In this document: piece by piece, positions 34,187 through 44,060 of the stretch
Numbering within the stretch: the first letter of the stretch is position 1
Layout of the letters: each line of letters opens with the position of its first letter
Assembly: GCA_016782865.1 (NCBI GenBank)
Contig: JADHXR010000020.1
Coordinates: forward strand, 1 to 62,568
DNA length: 62,568 nucleotides
Source of the DNA: Phycisphaerae bacterium
Lineage (GTDB): Bacteria > Planctomycetota > Phycisphaerae > Sedimentisphaerales > Anaerobacaceae
Reading direction: 5' to 3'
Made by a program: the position numbers and the translations under genes
The notes under the pieces: generated by a model
The model's database searches: none
What the model was told of the DNA's origin: nothing
Seen by the model: only the letters and a program-made list of their open reading frames with translations

Positions 34187-35344
34187 TCACTTTGCTACGA
34201 ACGGCGACAGTTCGCGAAGCTGGTTTACGATCGCGGGCATTTTTTCGATTGTGTAGTCCACTTCTTCTTCGGTGCTGTACCTGCTCAGGCTGAATCTTAT
34301 CGAACCGTGGGCGGCGGTAAACGGCACGCCCATCGCGCGCAGCACGTGGCTGGGCTCCAGCGACCCCGAAGTGCAGGCCGATCCACTGCTGGCGCAGATG
34401 CCGTATTTGTCCAGCATCAGAAGGATTGCTTCGCCCTCGATGTACTCGAAGCTGACATTGCAGGTATTGGGCAGACGGTCCTCTGTGTCGCCATTGAGCC
34501 GGCAGTCGGGGCACTTCTCCAACAACGCATTCTCAAGTTTATCGCGCAGGATTTTGACTTTGCTGTTCTCTTCTTCGAGGTTTGCCGCCGCCAGCTCGCA
34601 GGCCTTGCCGAGGCCGACTATGCCGGGGACATTTTCCGTGCCGGCTCTTCGGCCCGCTTCCTGATGGCCGCCCAGCATGAACGGTGACAGCCTTGTCCCC
34701 TTGCGGACGTAGAGAATACCAACACCCTTGGGCGCGTGCAGCTTGTGGCCAGAGAGGCTGAGCAGGTCGATGTCGCTCCTGGCGAGGTTCAGCGGTATCT
34801 TGCCGACTGCCTGCACTGCGTCGGTGTGGAAAACCGACCCTTTGCTTCTGGCTAATTCGGCGATTCTTTCGATCGGAAAGACCATACCGGTCTCGTTGTT
34901 TGCGTACATTATTGTAACCAGGGCCGTGTCGTCGTCGATCTGCTCCTCCAGCTCGGCGAGGTCGAGCCGGCCCTGTCTGTTCACACCCAGCTCCAGGACC
35001 CTGTAGCCGCGATTCTCAAGCTCCCGGCAAACCGTCAATACGGCCGGATGCTCGACTCGGGTGGTTATGACCTTGCGTTTGTTCGGTACGGCCGCCAAGG
35101 CGCCTTTGATAGCCGTGTTGTCGCTCTCGGTGCCGCAGCCGGTGAATACGATTTCGCTCGGATCGCAGCCAAGCAGAGCGGCCGCCTGCTCCCGAGCCCG
35201 GCTGATTCTGCGCCCGATCTGACCGCCGAACGTGTGCATGCTGGAAGGATTGCCGTAAAGGTCGCAGAATAACGGCTTGATCTCTTCAAGCACTTCCTCA
35301 GCCACTTTCGTTGTGGCGTTGTTGTCGAAATATATCGTTTCCAT
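34187..35344 (-). CDS. nifS: cysteine desulfurase (NifS/IscS class)
   Basis: A 385-residue PLP enzyme that removes sulfur from L-cysteine for Fe-S assembly. It begins IYFDNNATTKVAEEV. The PLP-binding Lys lies in LSGHKLHAPKGVG near residue 203, and the catalytic Cys is in the loop SSGSACTSGSLEPSHVLRAMG near residue 325. That loop is characteristic of the NifS/IscS group. It is the last gene of the cysK-cysE-nadA-metY-nifU-nifS run and lies about 45 bases after nifU, its scaffold partner, so both are almost surely co-expressed. Its length is normal for the family. Confidence 0.96.
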   Translation of the reverse strand: METIYFDNNATTKVAEEVLEEIKPLFCDLYGNPSSMHTFGGQIGRRISRAREQAAALLGCDPSEIVFTGCGTESDNTAIKGALAAVPNKRKVITTRVEHPAVLTVCRELENRGYRVLELGVNRQGRLDLAELEEQIDDDTALVTIMYANNETGMVFPIERIAELARSKGSVFHTDAVQAVGKIPLNLARSDIDLLSLSGHKLHAPKGVGILYVRKGTRLSPFMLGGHQEAGRRAGTENVPGIVGLGKACELAAANLEEENSKVKILRDKLENALLEKCPDCRLNGDTEDRLPNTCNVSFEYIEGEAILLMLDKYGICASSGSACTSGSLEPSHVLRAMGVPFTAAHGSIRFSLSRYSTEEEVDYTIEKMPAIVNQLRELSPFVAK

Positions 35345-35389
35345 GTCACTCGATCCTGAGTCATTTCCAAAATCCGACCGTGCCGCTCG

Positions 35390-36274
35390 CTACTCTTTTA
35401 TGTGCTCGTGCGACTGGTCTGTCGAGTCCGCGTGCTCTTCCACGAAAAGCTCTTCGGAGACAAATTCTCTCAATTTGACTTCGACCACCTCTTTCATCGT
35501 ATGTTCGGCGAGCTGGCACTGGGCACACATGCCCCTGAATGCAACGATGACTTTGTTGCCTTCGATGTCTATAAGCTCGATGTTGCCTCCGTGGGCCCTC
35601 AAAGCGGGCCTGACCTGCTCGTTTATCGTCTGCTGAATCAACTGCATCTTCTGAATGTTGGTGAGCCTGCCCGCTCGCCGAGGCACGGACACGGGCTCGG
35701 CTTTAGCCTTGTCGCCCTGTATCGTTTCTATCATCTTCTCGATCGCGCCCTGGCATCCACCGCATCCGCCGCCGGCCTTGCAGTAATTAGTGACCTCATC
35801 GACAGTCGTCAGGTCATTTTCGCGTATTACTCTTTCGATTTCCTTGTTGGTGACGCCGAAGCAGGTACAGACGACCTCGCCTTCGATCTGGTGTTTCTTC
35901 TTTCCGCCGCTTCGATAGTTCTCGACCGCCGCTTCGAGGGCTTCCCGGCCCATCACCGAGCAGTGCATCTTCTGCTCGGGCAGACCACCCAAACACTCGG
36001 CGATATCCTTGTTCGTCACCTTGACGGCTTCGTCCAGCGTCAGGCCCTTTATCATTTCGGTCAATACCGACGATGTCGCAATGGCGCTGGCACAGCCGAA
36101 GGTCTTGAACTTGGCGTCCATAATCCTGCCGTTCTCATCGAGTTTGAATGTCAGCTTCAGAGCATCGCCGCAGGCCAGAGAGCCGACCTCGCCCACGCCG
36201 TCCGGGTCTTCCACTTCGCCGACATTGTGCGGATTGAAGAAATGGTCCCTTACCTTGTCTGTGTATTCCCACAT
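35390..36274 (-). CDS. nifU: NifU-type Fe-S cluster scaffold (IscU, BFD and NifU domains)
   Basis: A 294-residue three-domain scaffold. The N-terminal IscU-like domain has the three cluster-binding cysteines (SLACGDAL near residue 35, FGCASAIA near 62 and HCSVMGREA near 106). A middle BFD-like [2Fe-2S] domain follows (VCTCFGVTNKEI and the CGGC pair in GGGCGGCQGAIEKM, about 135-185). The C-terminal NifU domain carries the CxxC motif in RGMCAQCQLAEHTM near residue 258. This full-length form is the NifU of nitrogenase-type systems, but no nif genes are nearby, so it most likely serves general Fe-S assembly with NifS, including NadA encoded two genes upstream. Confidence 0.96.
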   Translation of the reverse strand: MWEYTDKVRDHFFNPHNVGEVEDPDGVGEVGSLACGDALKLTFKLDENGRIMDAKFKTFGCASAIATSSVLTEMIKGLTLDEAVKVTNKDIAECLGGLPEQKMHCSVMGREALEAAVENYRSGGKKKHQIEGEVVCTCFGVTNKEIERVIRENDLTTVDEVTNYCKAGGGCGGCQGAIEKMIETIQGDKAKAEPVSVPRRAGRLTNIQKMQLIQQTINEQVRPALRAHGGNIELIDIEGNKVIVAFRGMCAQCQLAEHTMKEVVEVKLREFVSEELFVEEHADSTDQSHEHIKE

Positions 36275-36359
36275 GGTTAGTTTTGAGTCCTCAGTTTTGA
36301 GTTCTTAGTTACTGTTGACATATCCTGCCGCTCATCATCTCCGGTTTTCACGATACTAG

Positions 36360-37652
<1,293 letters not shown>

Positions 37653-37670
37653 CTATTTCGATCCTTTCTT

Positions 37671-38588
37671 CTATTGTGCAGGTAAAATCTCTACCATTCT
37701 ATCGAGGGCTTTTTTCGCCTTGATTCTTATATCATCAGGTACGGTAACCTTATGCTGCATATCCTCCAGCGAACCGATGACCTTGTCCAGAGTAATTTTC
37801 TTCATATTCGGGCAAATTGCCCTTTGCGTGGCGCCGAAAAACTCCGCCTGCGGGTTCTGTTTCTTCAACGCATGAATTATTCCGATCTCGGTAGCCACTA
37901 TAAACTCTTTCGCCGTACTCCTGGCAGCAAACTTTAGCATCTGGCCCGTGCTGAGCAGCTCGTCAGCAAGTTCCCTGACCGGCGCGGTGCATTCCGGATG
38001 CGCCATTACGATCGCATCGGGATGTTGTGCTCGGGCGCTGGCAATATCGTCGGTGGTTATCACGACATGTGTTGTGCAGTAGCCGGGCCAGAGCACGAGG
38101 TCCCGGCCGGTCCTTTCGGCGACAAACTGGCCGAGATTGCGATCCGGGACAAAAATGATCCGCTTGTCCGCCGGCAGTGAGTTTACGATTTCCACGGCGT
38201 TGGCGCTGGTGCAGCAGTAATCGCTCTCGGCTTTCACCTCAGCCGTACTGTTTACGTAACATACAACAATCGCGTCGGGATGATCTTGCTTGAGCTGCCG
38301 CAACTGCTCGGCGTTTATCATATCGGCCATCGGACAGCCGGCGGACTTCTCCGGCAAGAGCACCGTTTTCTCGGGCGAAAGAATCGCGGCGGTCTCGGCC
38401 ATGAACTGCACGCCGCAAAAGACGATTACATCGGCATCAGTCTCGGCCGCCTTAATGCTCAATCCCAACGAATCGCCCGAAAAGTCCGCAAGATCCTGGA
38501 CCTCCCCGCACTGATAGTTGTGCGCAAGGATCACGGCTCCACGGTCGTTCTTGAGACGCTCGATTCTCTTGATCAACTGTTCATCCAT
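37671..38588 (-). CDS. nadA: quinolinate synthase
   Basis: A 305-residue NadA, the [4Fe-4S] enzyme that condenses iminoaspartate with dihydroxyacetone phosphate to quinolinate for NAD synthesis. Signatures include ILAHNYQCGEVQDLADFSGDS, FCGVQFMAETAAILSPEKTVLLP, CPMAD near residue 90, the conserved Cys in YCCTSANA and in PECTAPV, and CPNMKKITL near residue 275. The start at 38588 leaves one base after the cysE stop (TGAcATG), which indicates translational coupling; an upstream start would intrude into cysE. Its presence beside NifU/NifS may ensure cluster supply. NadB and NadC are not in the window. Confidence 0.95.
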   Translation of the reverse strand: MDEQLIKRIERLKNDRGAVILAHNYQCGEVQDLADFSGDSLGLSIKAAETDADVIVFCGVQFMAETAAILSPEKTVLLPEKSAGCPMADMINAEQLRQLKQDHPDAIVVCYVNSTAEVKAESDYCCTSANAVEIVNSLPADKRIIFVPDRNLGQFVAERTGRDLVLWPGYCTTHVVITTDDIASARAQHPDAIVMAHPECTAPVRELADELLSTGQMLKFAARSTAKEFIVATEIGIIHALKKQNPQAEFFGATQRAICPNMKKITLDKVIGSLEDMQHKVTVPDDIRIKAKKALDRMVEILPAQ

Positions 38589-38589
38589 G

Positions 38590-39534
38590 TCATATCTCGT
38601 ATGTATCGCCGTCGGTCCTGGGGGTCCTGCACACCAGGTTGGCATTGGCGGTCGCAACGGTGAATCCGGCAGGCACGGACTGTTTTACCCAGACGTTGCC
38701 GCCGATGATGGCGCCCTTTCCGATAGTGACATCCCCCAGTATTGTCGCCTCTGCATATATGGTTACGTCGTCCTCTATCGTGGGGTGTCTTTTCTGTCCC
38801 TTTATTACCCTGCCTCTTTCATCTTTCGGAAAGCTCATGGCTCCAAGGGTAGCGCCCTGATAGATCTTCACATTGTCGCCTATAATCGTCGTTTCGCCTA
38901 TCACGACGCCGGTGCCGTGATCGATAAAGAAATTCTTGCCTATCGTGGCTCCCGGGTGTATGTCGATGCCGGTCTTCGAGTGGGCACATTCGCTCATTAT
39001 CCTGGGAATCAACGGCACCTGCTTGAGAGACAATTCGTGGGCGATGCGGTACGTGGCAATTGCATGGATGCCTGGGTAACTTATCACGATCTCCTCGTGA
39101 GACTGTGCGGCCGGGTCCCCCGCGAACGCCGCATCGACGTCGCCCTTGAGCAATTCTCTGATCTTGGGCAGTTGGGTCAGCAGATGCTCACTGGCGCTTA
39201 CGGCCATCTTCTCACAATCGTTGGTCTGGCAGTTCTTGATCCTGCACTGATATCGGTAAGCCCGCTCTATCTGCTCGGCCAGCTCACTCTGGACCTGGCA
39301 AAGAACATCGCCGACAACGAAATTAATATTCGACTTTGTAATCGATCTGGCGCCTGTATGGCCGGGGAAGAGCACCTCAAAGAGCAAATCGAGTATCTGG
39401 ACGATCTCGCCTCTCACGGGCAGGTTCGAGGCATCGATGAAGTTGATGCCGGAATCGCCCTTGTACGTATCGGCGATCTGATCGACAAGTTTCTCGATCT
39501 TCTCGTTGGTCAAACCGTTCTTTCGCATTTCCAA
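38590..39534 (-). CDS. cysE: serine O-acetyltransferase
   Basis: A 314-residue serine acetyltransferase. The C-terminal part shows the left-handed hexapeptide barrel (IHPGATIGKNFFIDHGTGVVIGETTIIGDNVKIYQGATLG split across about 200-245), with the catalytic His of DHGTG and EMMSECAHSKTGIDIH-like substrate region. The N-terminal part (about 1-150) is longer than in E. coli CysE, as in the EpsC-like group. It makes O-acetylserine for the CysK encoded upstream. A 217-base MITE-like element separates the two genes. Translation of nadA follows after one base. Feedback inhibition by cysteine is known for the family but cannot be judged here. Confidence 0.94.
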   Translation of the reverse strand: MEMRKNGLTNEKIEKLVDQIADTYKGDSGINFIDASNLPVRGEIVQILDLLFEVLFPGHTGARSITKSNINFVVGDVLCQVQSELAEQIERAYRYQCRIKNCQTNDCEKMAVSASEHLLTQLPKIRELLKGDVDAAFAGDPAAQSHEEIVISYPGIHAIATYRIAHELSLKQVPLIPRIMSECAHSKTGIDIHPGATIGKNFFIDHGTGVVIGETTIIGDNVKIYQGATLGAMSFPKDERGRVIKGQKRHPTIEDDVTIYAEATILGDVTIGKGAIIGGNVWVKQSVPAGFTVATANANLVCRTPRTDGDTYEI

Positions 39535-39568
39535 TATCCTTTGAAAGGGCCAGGCCCACCGCCCCTTA

Positions 39569-39785
39569 GGCTCTGTCTGAAAACTCGATCTGGCTTCGAG
39601 CGGCTTATTTTCTTTAGCTATTTCATGCTGCTGACGCAGCTACTGTCGGATAAAGGCAGCCGCTGTTGTCCGCCTGGCTGCATCCGGCTGCATCGACGAT
39701 ATAACCAATATCGCCTGCTTCGCCGTCTTTGCCAGGCGAAAAATCGCTCGCTCTCGGGCCGACGACGGAGTTTTCAGACAGAGCC
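39569..39785. mobile_element. MITE-like element with 18-base perfect terminal inverted repeats and TA flanks
   Basis: A 217-base element bounded by GGCTCTGTCTGAAAACTC at 39569-39586 and its exact reverse complement at 39768-39785. A TA lies immediately outside each end (39567-39568 and 39786-39787), as expected for the TA target duplication of IS630/Tc1-mariner-type transposition. The inside has no transposase; the plus strand has stretches such as GCCGCTGTTGTCCGCC without a supportable gene. It lies between cysK and cysE. Its right edge contributes the G of the cysK stop codon TAG. Which transposase mobilises it is unknown. Confidence 0.85.
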
Positions 39786-40705
39786 TAGTCAAACATTTCC
39801 GTTGAGATATATCTTTCCCCGGTATCTGGGAGAATCACCACTATTGTTTTGCCCTGGTTTTCCTCTCGGCGCGATATCTCAATCGCGGCCCAGAGCGCGG
39901 CGCCCGAGCTTATGCCACCCAGTATCCCTTCTCGAGCCGCCAGTTGCCGGGCCGTCTCCAGGGCGTCATCATTCGAAACCTGTACAATTTCGTCAATCAG
40001 ATCGGTATTCAAGACGTCCGGCACGAATCCTGCGCCGATGCCCTGTATCTTGTGCAGGCCCGGGCTGCCCCCGGAGAGCACCGGCGAATCCTCGGGTTCC
40101 ACCGCCACCACCTTCAAGTCGCTGTTGCGATTTTTCAGCACCTCGCCGCATCCGGTCAGCGTCCCGCCGGTCCCGACGCCGACAACAAGAATATCAACCT
40201 TCCCATCGGTATCGTTCCAGATCTCTACGGCGGTGGTCTCTCTGTGAATCTGCGGATTCGCAGGATTGCTGAACTGTTGGAGCATCAACAGGTTTGGGTC
40301 CTCATCGGCGAGTTGTTGAGCCTTCTTGACGGCCCCGGCCATGCCCCGGTGAGCCGGGGTGAAAATGATTTCGGCGCCGAACAGCTTCAGTAACTGGCGT
40401 CTCTCGACGCTCATCGAGTCCGGCATGGTCAGGATGAGCCGATACCCCTTCGCGGCACAAATGCAGGCGAGCCCTATGCCCGTGTTGCCACTGGTTGGCT
40501 CGATTAGCACGGTATCGGGCGTTATCAGCCCCTTCTTTTCCGCTGCCTCAATCATCGACTTGGCAATGCGATCCTTCACACTGCCGCAGGGATTGTACGA
40601 TTCGAGCTTGGCAAGAATGACAGCCTTGCCGGATCCCAGCCTGTTGATACGGACCAATGGCGTGAATCCGACGGCAGCCATGATGTCTTCGAATACTGCA
40701 CTCAT
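39785..40705 (-). CDS. cysK: cysteine synthase A (O-acetylserine sulfhydrylase)
   Basis: A 306-residue PLP enzyme that forms cysteine from O-acetylserine and sulfide. The Lys is in [22 protein letters not shown] near residue 42, the substrate loop is [12 protein letters not shown] near 70, the phosphate loop is [11 protein letters not shown] near 175-186, and the C-terminal strand is [11 protein letters not shown]. The ATG at 40705 follows AGAGAG and fits the family start. It is the first gene of the sulfur/Fe-S run. Its stop codon TAG is formed by the TA flank plus the first base of the MITE-like element, so a few original C-terminal residues may be lost. Confidence 0.95.
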   Translation of the reverse strand: MSAVFEDIMAAVGFTPLVRINRLGSGKAVILAKLESYNPCGSVKDRIAKSMIEAAEKKGLITPDTVLIEPTSGNTGIGLACICAAKGYRLILTMPDSMSVERRQLLKLFGAEIIFTPAHRGMAGAVKKAQQLADEDPNLLMLQQFSNPANPQIHRETTAVEIWNDTDGKVDILVVGVGTGGTLTGCGEVLKNRNSDLKVVAVEPEDSPVLSGGSPGLHKIQGIGAGFVPDVLNTDLIDEIVQVSNDDALETARQLAAREGILGGISSGAALWAAIEISRREENQGKTIVVILPDTGERYISTEMFD

Positions 40706-40798
40706 AATTCTCTCTCTGACGCCCCAATAGTTGATGATCAACGCTCGTCTTGGTTATTCGTCACCTTCGGCCGCGGTCACCGGGCTTCAGCGCCACAG

Positions 40799-40826
40799 AG
40801 TATAGCCAGATCCGGGCCTTTGGCAA
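40799..40826 (-). promoter_or_regulatory. candidate sigma-70 promoter of the cysK operon
   Basis: On the minus strand TTGCCA (complement of 40821-40826) and TATACT (complement of 40799-40804) are separated by 16 bases, a good match to TTGACA/TATAAT. The predicted start would lie about 80 bases before the cysK ATG. No riboswitch or T-box fold was recognised in that leader. Confidence 0.5.
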
Positions 40827-40912
40827 GCTATCTTCCTTCTATTGCTACCGTAAGGGTAGGTACTATACGGCTATTTTCGAGTCAGGTGCAAAGGAAAACA
40901 GAGAAAAAGGCG

Positions 40913-41082
40913 GGAATTTCGGCCTGGTTCAAACCAGGGTAACACTTTTCTGGAGATGCTACTCACTCCAAATATTCGTAACGCCTTGTATTGTCGATGG
41001 TTACATCAAGTATGTTTTATGTAACAGCTTGTACAAGTGTTACCCTAGCCCTGGCGAAACTGAACCAGGCCGGAATTTCGGC
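40913..41082. mobile_element. short inverted-repeat element flanked by an 11-base direct repeat
   Basis: GGAATTTCGGC occurs at 40913-40923 and again in the same direction at 41072-41082. Between them lies an imperfect inverted repeat: CCTGGTTCA near 40923 against TGAACCAGG at 41061-41069, and a perfect 12-base pair AGGGTAACACTT (40936-40947) against AAGTGTTACCCT (41035-41046). There is no coding capacity. It sits in the divergent gap between the cysK promoter and the rhodanese gene. It may be a second MITE-like element or a large operator-like structure. Confidence 0.6.
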
Positions 41083-41282
41083 TCATCCGGGGGATAGAGT
41101 TGTCTTCACTTGACGGAGACAGCCATTATTTTGTAGAATAGGCTCCAGAGAAGACAGGGAAAGGTAGACAGGCATCCTGTAGACTGTTGGATGGGGGGCG
41201 AGGGCAGAAGATTATGGAAACGACAGCGCCACGACTTTTGCGGACGATCCCTTCAGTAATCTGTTCTTGAGGAGAAACAGTC

Positions 41283-42824
41283 ATGAAGATAAATCTCAGA
41301 ACCGTACTTTTCCTGGCTGGTGTGCTTTTGATTGTGTCCAATCCCTGCTCTTTGGCCCATACCGATGTTACAGCAGAGCAGGCACGAGACCTCGTTGATT
41401 CTACGAATGATCTGATTGTTGTGGACGTCAGGGAGCCGTACGAATACCGTGACGCCAGAGGACACATTCCGGGGGCGCTGAACTACCCCTGGAGTTCGGG
41501 AGTTCTGAGGGCCCGATATGAAGAACTGCCCACCGATGGTCCGGTCCTGGTGGTCTGCCGCAGTGGCGGTCGAAGCAACGCCGCTGCCAGCTTCCTGGAC
41601 TCGAACGGCTTTTCAACGGTCTATGACATGCTGGGAGGCATGAGTGCCTGGCAATGGGAAACCACCCCCTGCAAATACAGCGGCGGCAGCGGCACGGCGG
41701 ACGACCCATACCAGATCGCTACGGCCGGCGGCCTGATCGCACTCGGCGAAAGTCCCGAAGATTACGACAAGCACTTCATCCTGACCGCAGACATCGACCT
41801 CGATCCCGACCTCCCCGGGCGGAAGGTTTTCGACAGAGCGGTTATCGCCCCGGATACAGATTGGCTTACGTGGGATTTCCAGGGAAGTCCCTTCACTGGT
41901 GTCTTTGACGGCAATGGTCACACGATATCCCGTCTATCAATCAAGGGAAGAACAGGGCATTTGGGTCTATTCGGGCAGTCCGCCGATGGAGCGAACATCT
42001 TGAATCTGCGCATGGAAGCCGTAGATGTCAGTGGAAATTGGCTTGTCGGTGGTCTTGTGGGGCAGAACTACGGCAGCATCACTACCTGTTGCAGCAACGG
42101 CACGATTAATGGATATCTGTACTCAGGTGGAGGTGACTACACCGGGGGCCTCGTGGGCTTCAACAACGGCAGCATCACCACGAGTTACAGCAACTGCACG
42201 GTCAACGGCATGGTCAACGGGAAACCTGCCGGGGGGTCGATGTGGGCTAATCGGGAAGTCGGCGGCCTCGTAGGTGAAAACTGGGGACACATCACAACGA
42301 GTTACAGCACCGCAACGGTTAGCGGTGGCAAATATGTCGGAACCCTCGTAGGCTACAACGGCGGCTTCACTGGCGGAATAACCATGAGCTACAGTAACGG
42401 CACGGTCAGTGGAAGTTCGAAGTGTGGCGGCCTTGTGGGCGGTAATGCTGGCAGCATCAGCACAAGCTACAGCACCGGAACAGTCACTGGGTATACCGAT
42501 GTCGGCGGCCTTGTAGGCAGCAATAGTGGCGACATCACCAAGAGCTGCAGCACCGGCTCGGTCAGTGGAGATTCGCAGGCTGGTGGCCTCGTGGGTGAGA
42601 ACTGGGGAGGTAACGTCAACTCAAGTTTATGGGATATGGAAACCAGCGATCAGACAACAAGCTATGGTGGGACAGGTAAGACCACAGCCGAAATGCAAAC
42701 AACAAGTACCTTCCTCGATGCCGGTTGGGACTTCGTGGACGAAACAGCCAACGGCACCGAAGACATCTGGTGGATTCTGGAAGGCCAGGACTATCCGAGA
42801 TTGTGGTGGGAAACTCAGAATTGA
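41283..42824 (+). CDS. secreted rhodanese domain protein with GLUG-type repeats
   Basis: A 513-residue exported protein (signal peptide about 1-26). The first domain (about 27-125) is a rhodanese: LIVVDVREPYEYRDARGHIPGALNY and the active-site Cys in VVCRSGGRSNAA near residue 92, ending in LGGMSAWQW. The rest starts with a DPYQIATAGGLIALGES segment like the beginning of GLUG proteins and continues as at least seven GLUG-type repeats (GGLVGQNYGSITTCCSNGTI and similar). A final SSLWDMETSDQTTSYGGTGKTTAEMQ segment is typical of GLUG proteins. Ribosome site GAGGAG. A sulfur-transfer domain fused to a surface-adhesion repeat region is unusual. The role is unknown. Confidence 0.88.
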   Translation: MKINLRTVLFLAGVLLIVSNPCSLAHTDVTAEQARDLVDSTNDLIVVDVREPYEYRDARGHIPGALNYPWSSGVLRARYEELPTDGPVLVVCRSGGRSNAAASFLDSNGFSTVYDMLGGMSAWQWETTPCKYSGGSGTADDPYQIATAGGLIALGESPEDYDKHFILTADIDLDPDLPGRKVFDRAVIAPDTDWLTWDFQGSPFTGVFDGNGHTISRLSIKGRTGHLGLFGQSADGANILNLRMEAVDVSGNWLVGGLVGQNYGSITTCCSNGTINGYLYSGGGDYTGGLVGFNNGSITTSYSNCTVNGMVNGKPAGGSMWANREVGGLVGENWGHITTSYSTATVSGGKYVGTLVGYNGGFTGGITMSYSNGTVSGSSKCGGLVGGNAGSISTSYSTGTVTGYTDVGGLVGSNSGDITKSCSTGSVSGDSQAGGLVGENWGGNVNSSLWDMETSDQTTSYGGTGKTTAEMQTTSTFLDAGWDFVDETANGTEDIWWILEGQDYPRLWWETQN

Positions 42825-44060
42825 CTATTTGCGATTTACTATTGACTATTGCTTCGTGCTGCCTCTTGTTATGATCCGCGTTTATCCGCGTTCATCGGCG
42901 GTTTCAAAGGGATTGATTAGATGGAACTGCAGATTAACGCTGATGAACACAGATTAGATCGGAATGAAACGAGCCAACTGACGGAGAGAGTGATCAGGTG
43001 CGATTTCGCCGTCAGCAACACTCGCATCGTCAACATATACTGAACATCAGCGTTCATCTGCGTTCATCAACGGTTTCATCACACAACTATCATTCGTGAT
43101 TCGGAGGTTGGCAATTGACTATGGATTATTGTTGCTGCCATGAGGAAATCCGAAACTCGAATCCTTCGACTACGCTCAGAGCCTGTCCTGAGCACGTCGA
43201 CGGAACAGACATCGAAATCCTAAAGAAGCTTGTCCTGAGCAATGTCGAACGGATCCAAATGTCAGAAATCCGAAATTCAAAACGGGCAATGGACTATTGA
43301 TTATTGTTTTTCTTCGCGGCGAACACGAATCCGTAATACTATCCTGCGATTTGTTATCCTTTATGCTCGATCTTGTTTCTGCCGTAGTCGTATCTTTGTA
43401 TAAAAACGCAATTTAGACTGTCTCACACAGAGACACCAAGAACACAAAGATTTGCTGATATAAGTTGTTTTTACCTAGTGTCTTCGTTTCTTGAGTGAGC
43501 GCAGCGAACGGGTGTGAGGAGACGGTTTGGTTGCGGCCAAAGGCCGCGCCGTGTTCTCTGAGTAATCCGTGGTTAAGTGCTTTATTCTTCAAGATGTCAC
43601 CCGCAAAACACCCGTTGGTATTATCGTACAGTACATAGCTTACAGCGTATAGCGTGGAGGGGACAGCAATAGCAAAACACCGAACAAAGGAAACAGAAGG
43701 GAGAAAGTAAAGTAAAAAGTAAAAAGTAGAAAGGCAAAAAGGTAAAAGGGAGGCGAAGAGCGTTGGAATATCCAGTATCGAACAAGGAATATCGAATGTC
43801 GAAGTGCAAGTTCGTGTCTTGGCGGCTTCGTGGCTATGGGCCAGTTGTGCAAAACAAAGCCAATATGCGAGAAGGCCGAGTCCGAAGTCCTGGATTCCCG
43901 CTTTCGCGGCAATGACGGGCCAGGCGAAGGACAACCTGGCATACGAAAACGAAAAAGAGCACATTTTGTGCGAATCCCGCGCCCAATTCGCTTGACGGGC
44001 CGGCCAGACGTCTCTAAAATAGTAAGCGGCAGTTTTTGCGTTGAGAATGGGGCATCGTGG
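42825..44060. repeat. non-coding block of dispersed low-complexity repeats
   Basis: A 1.2-kb gap with no credible gene. It is made of short quasi-repeats. TTGACTATT words occur near 42828-42850. Two copies of GCGTTCATCxGCGxTTTCA-like words occur at 42875-42906 and 43048-43078, with an inverted relative at 42930-42955. A CTCAGAGCCTGTCCTGAGC-type motif lies at 43170-43190. AAAGTAAAAAGTA tracts lie near 43705-43735. A palindromic word near 43890-43915 translates as SRFRGND. Related words occur elsewhere in the window (22290-22332, 46640-46715, 53460-53550, 60852-60888). An open frame extends from 43830 into the next gene but its start is within these repeats. Confidence 0.75.

Noticed and set aside
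34187-36274. A nitrogen-fixation locus suggested by nifU and nifS
   Set aside because: No nifHDK, nifE/N/B or related genes in the window; the setting is cysteine and NAD synthesis.
38518-40272. A 584-codon plus-strand frame crossing nadA, cysE, the MITE-like element and cysK
   Set aside because: Crosses several real genes in antisense; no protein pattern.
43413-43964. A minus-strand frame with apparent membrane segments in the repeat block
   Set aside because: Hydrophobicity comes from translated T-rich repeats (CCTTTTTGCC and similar); no conserved features.
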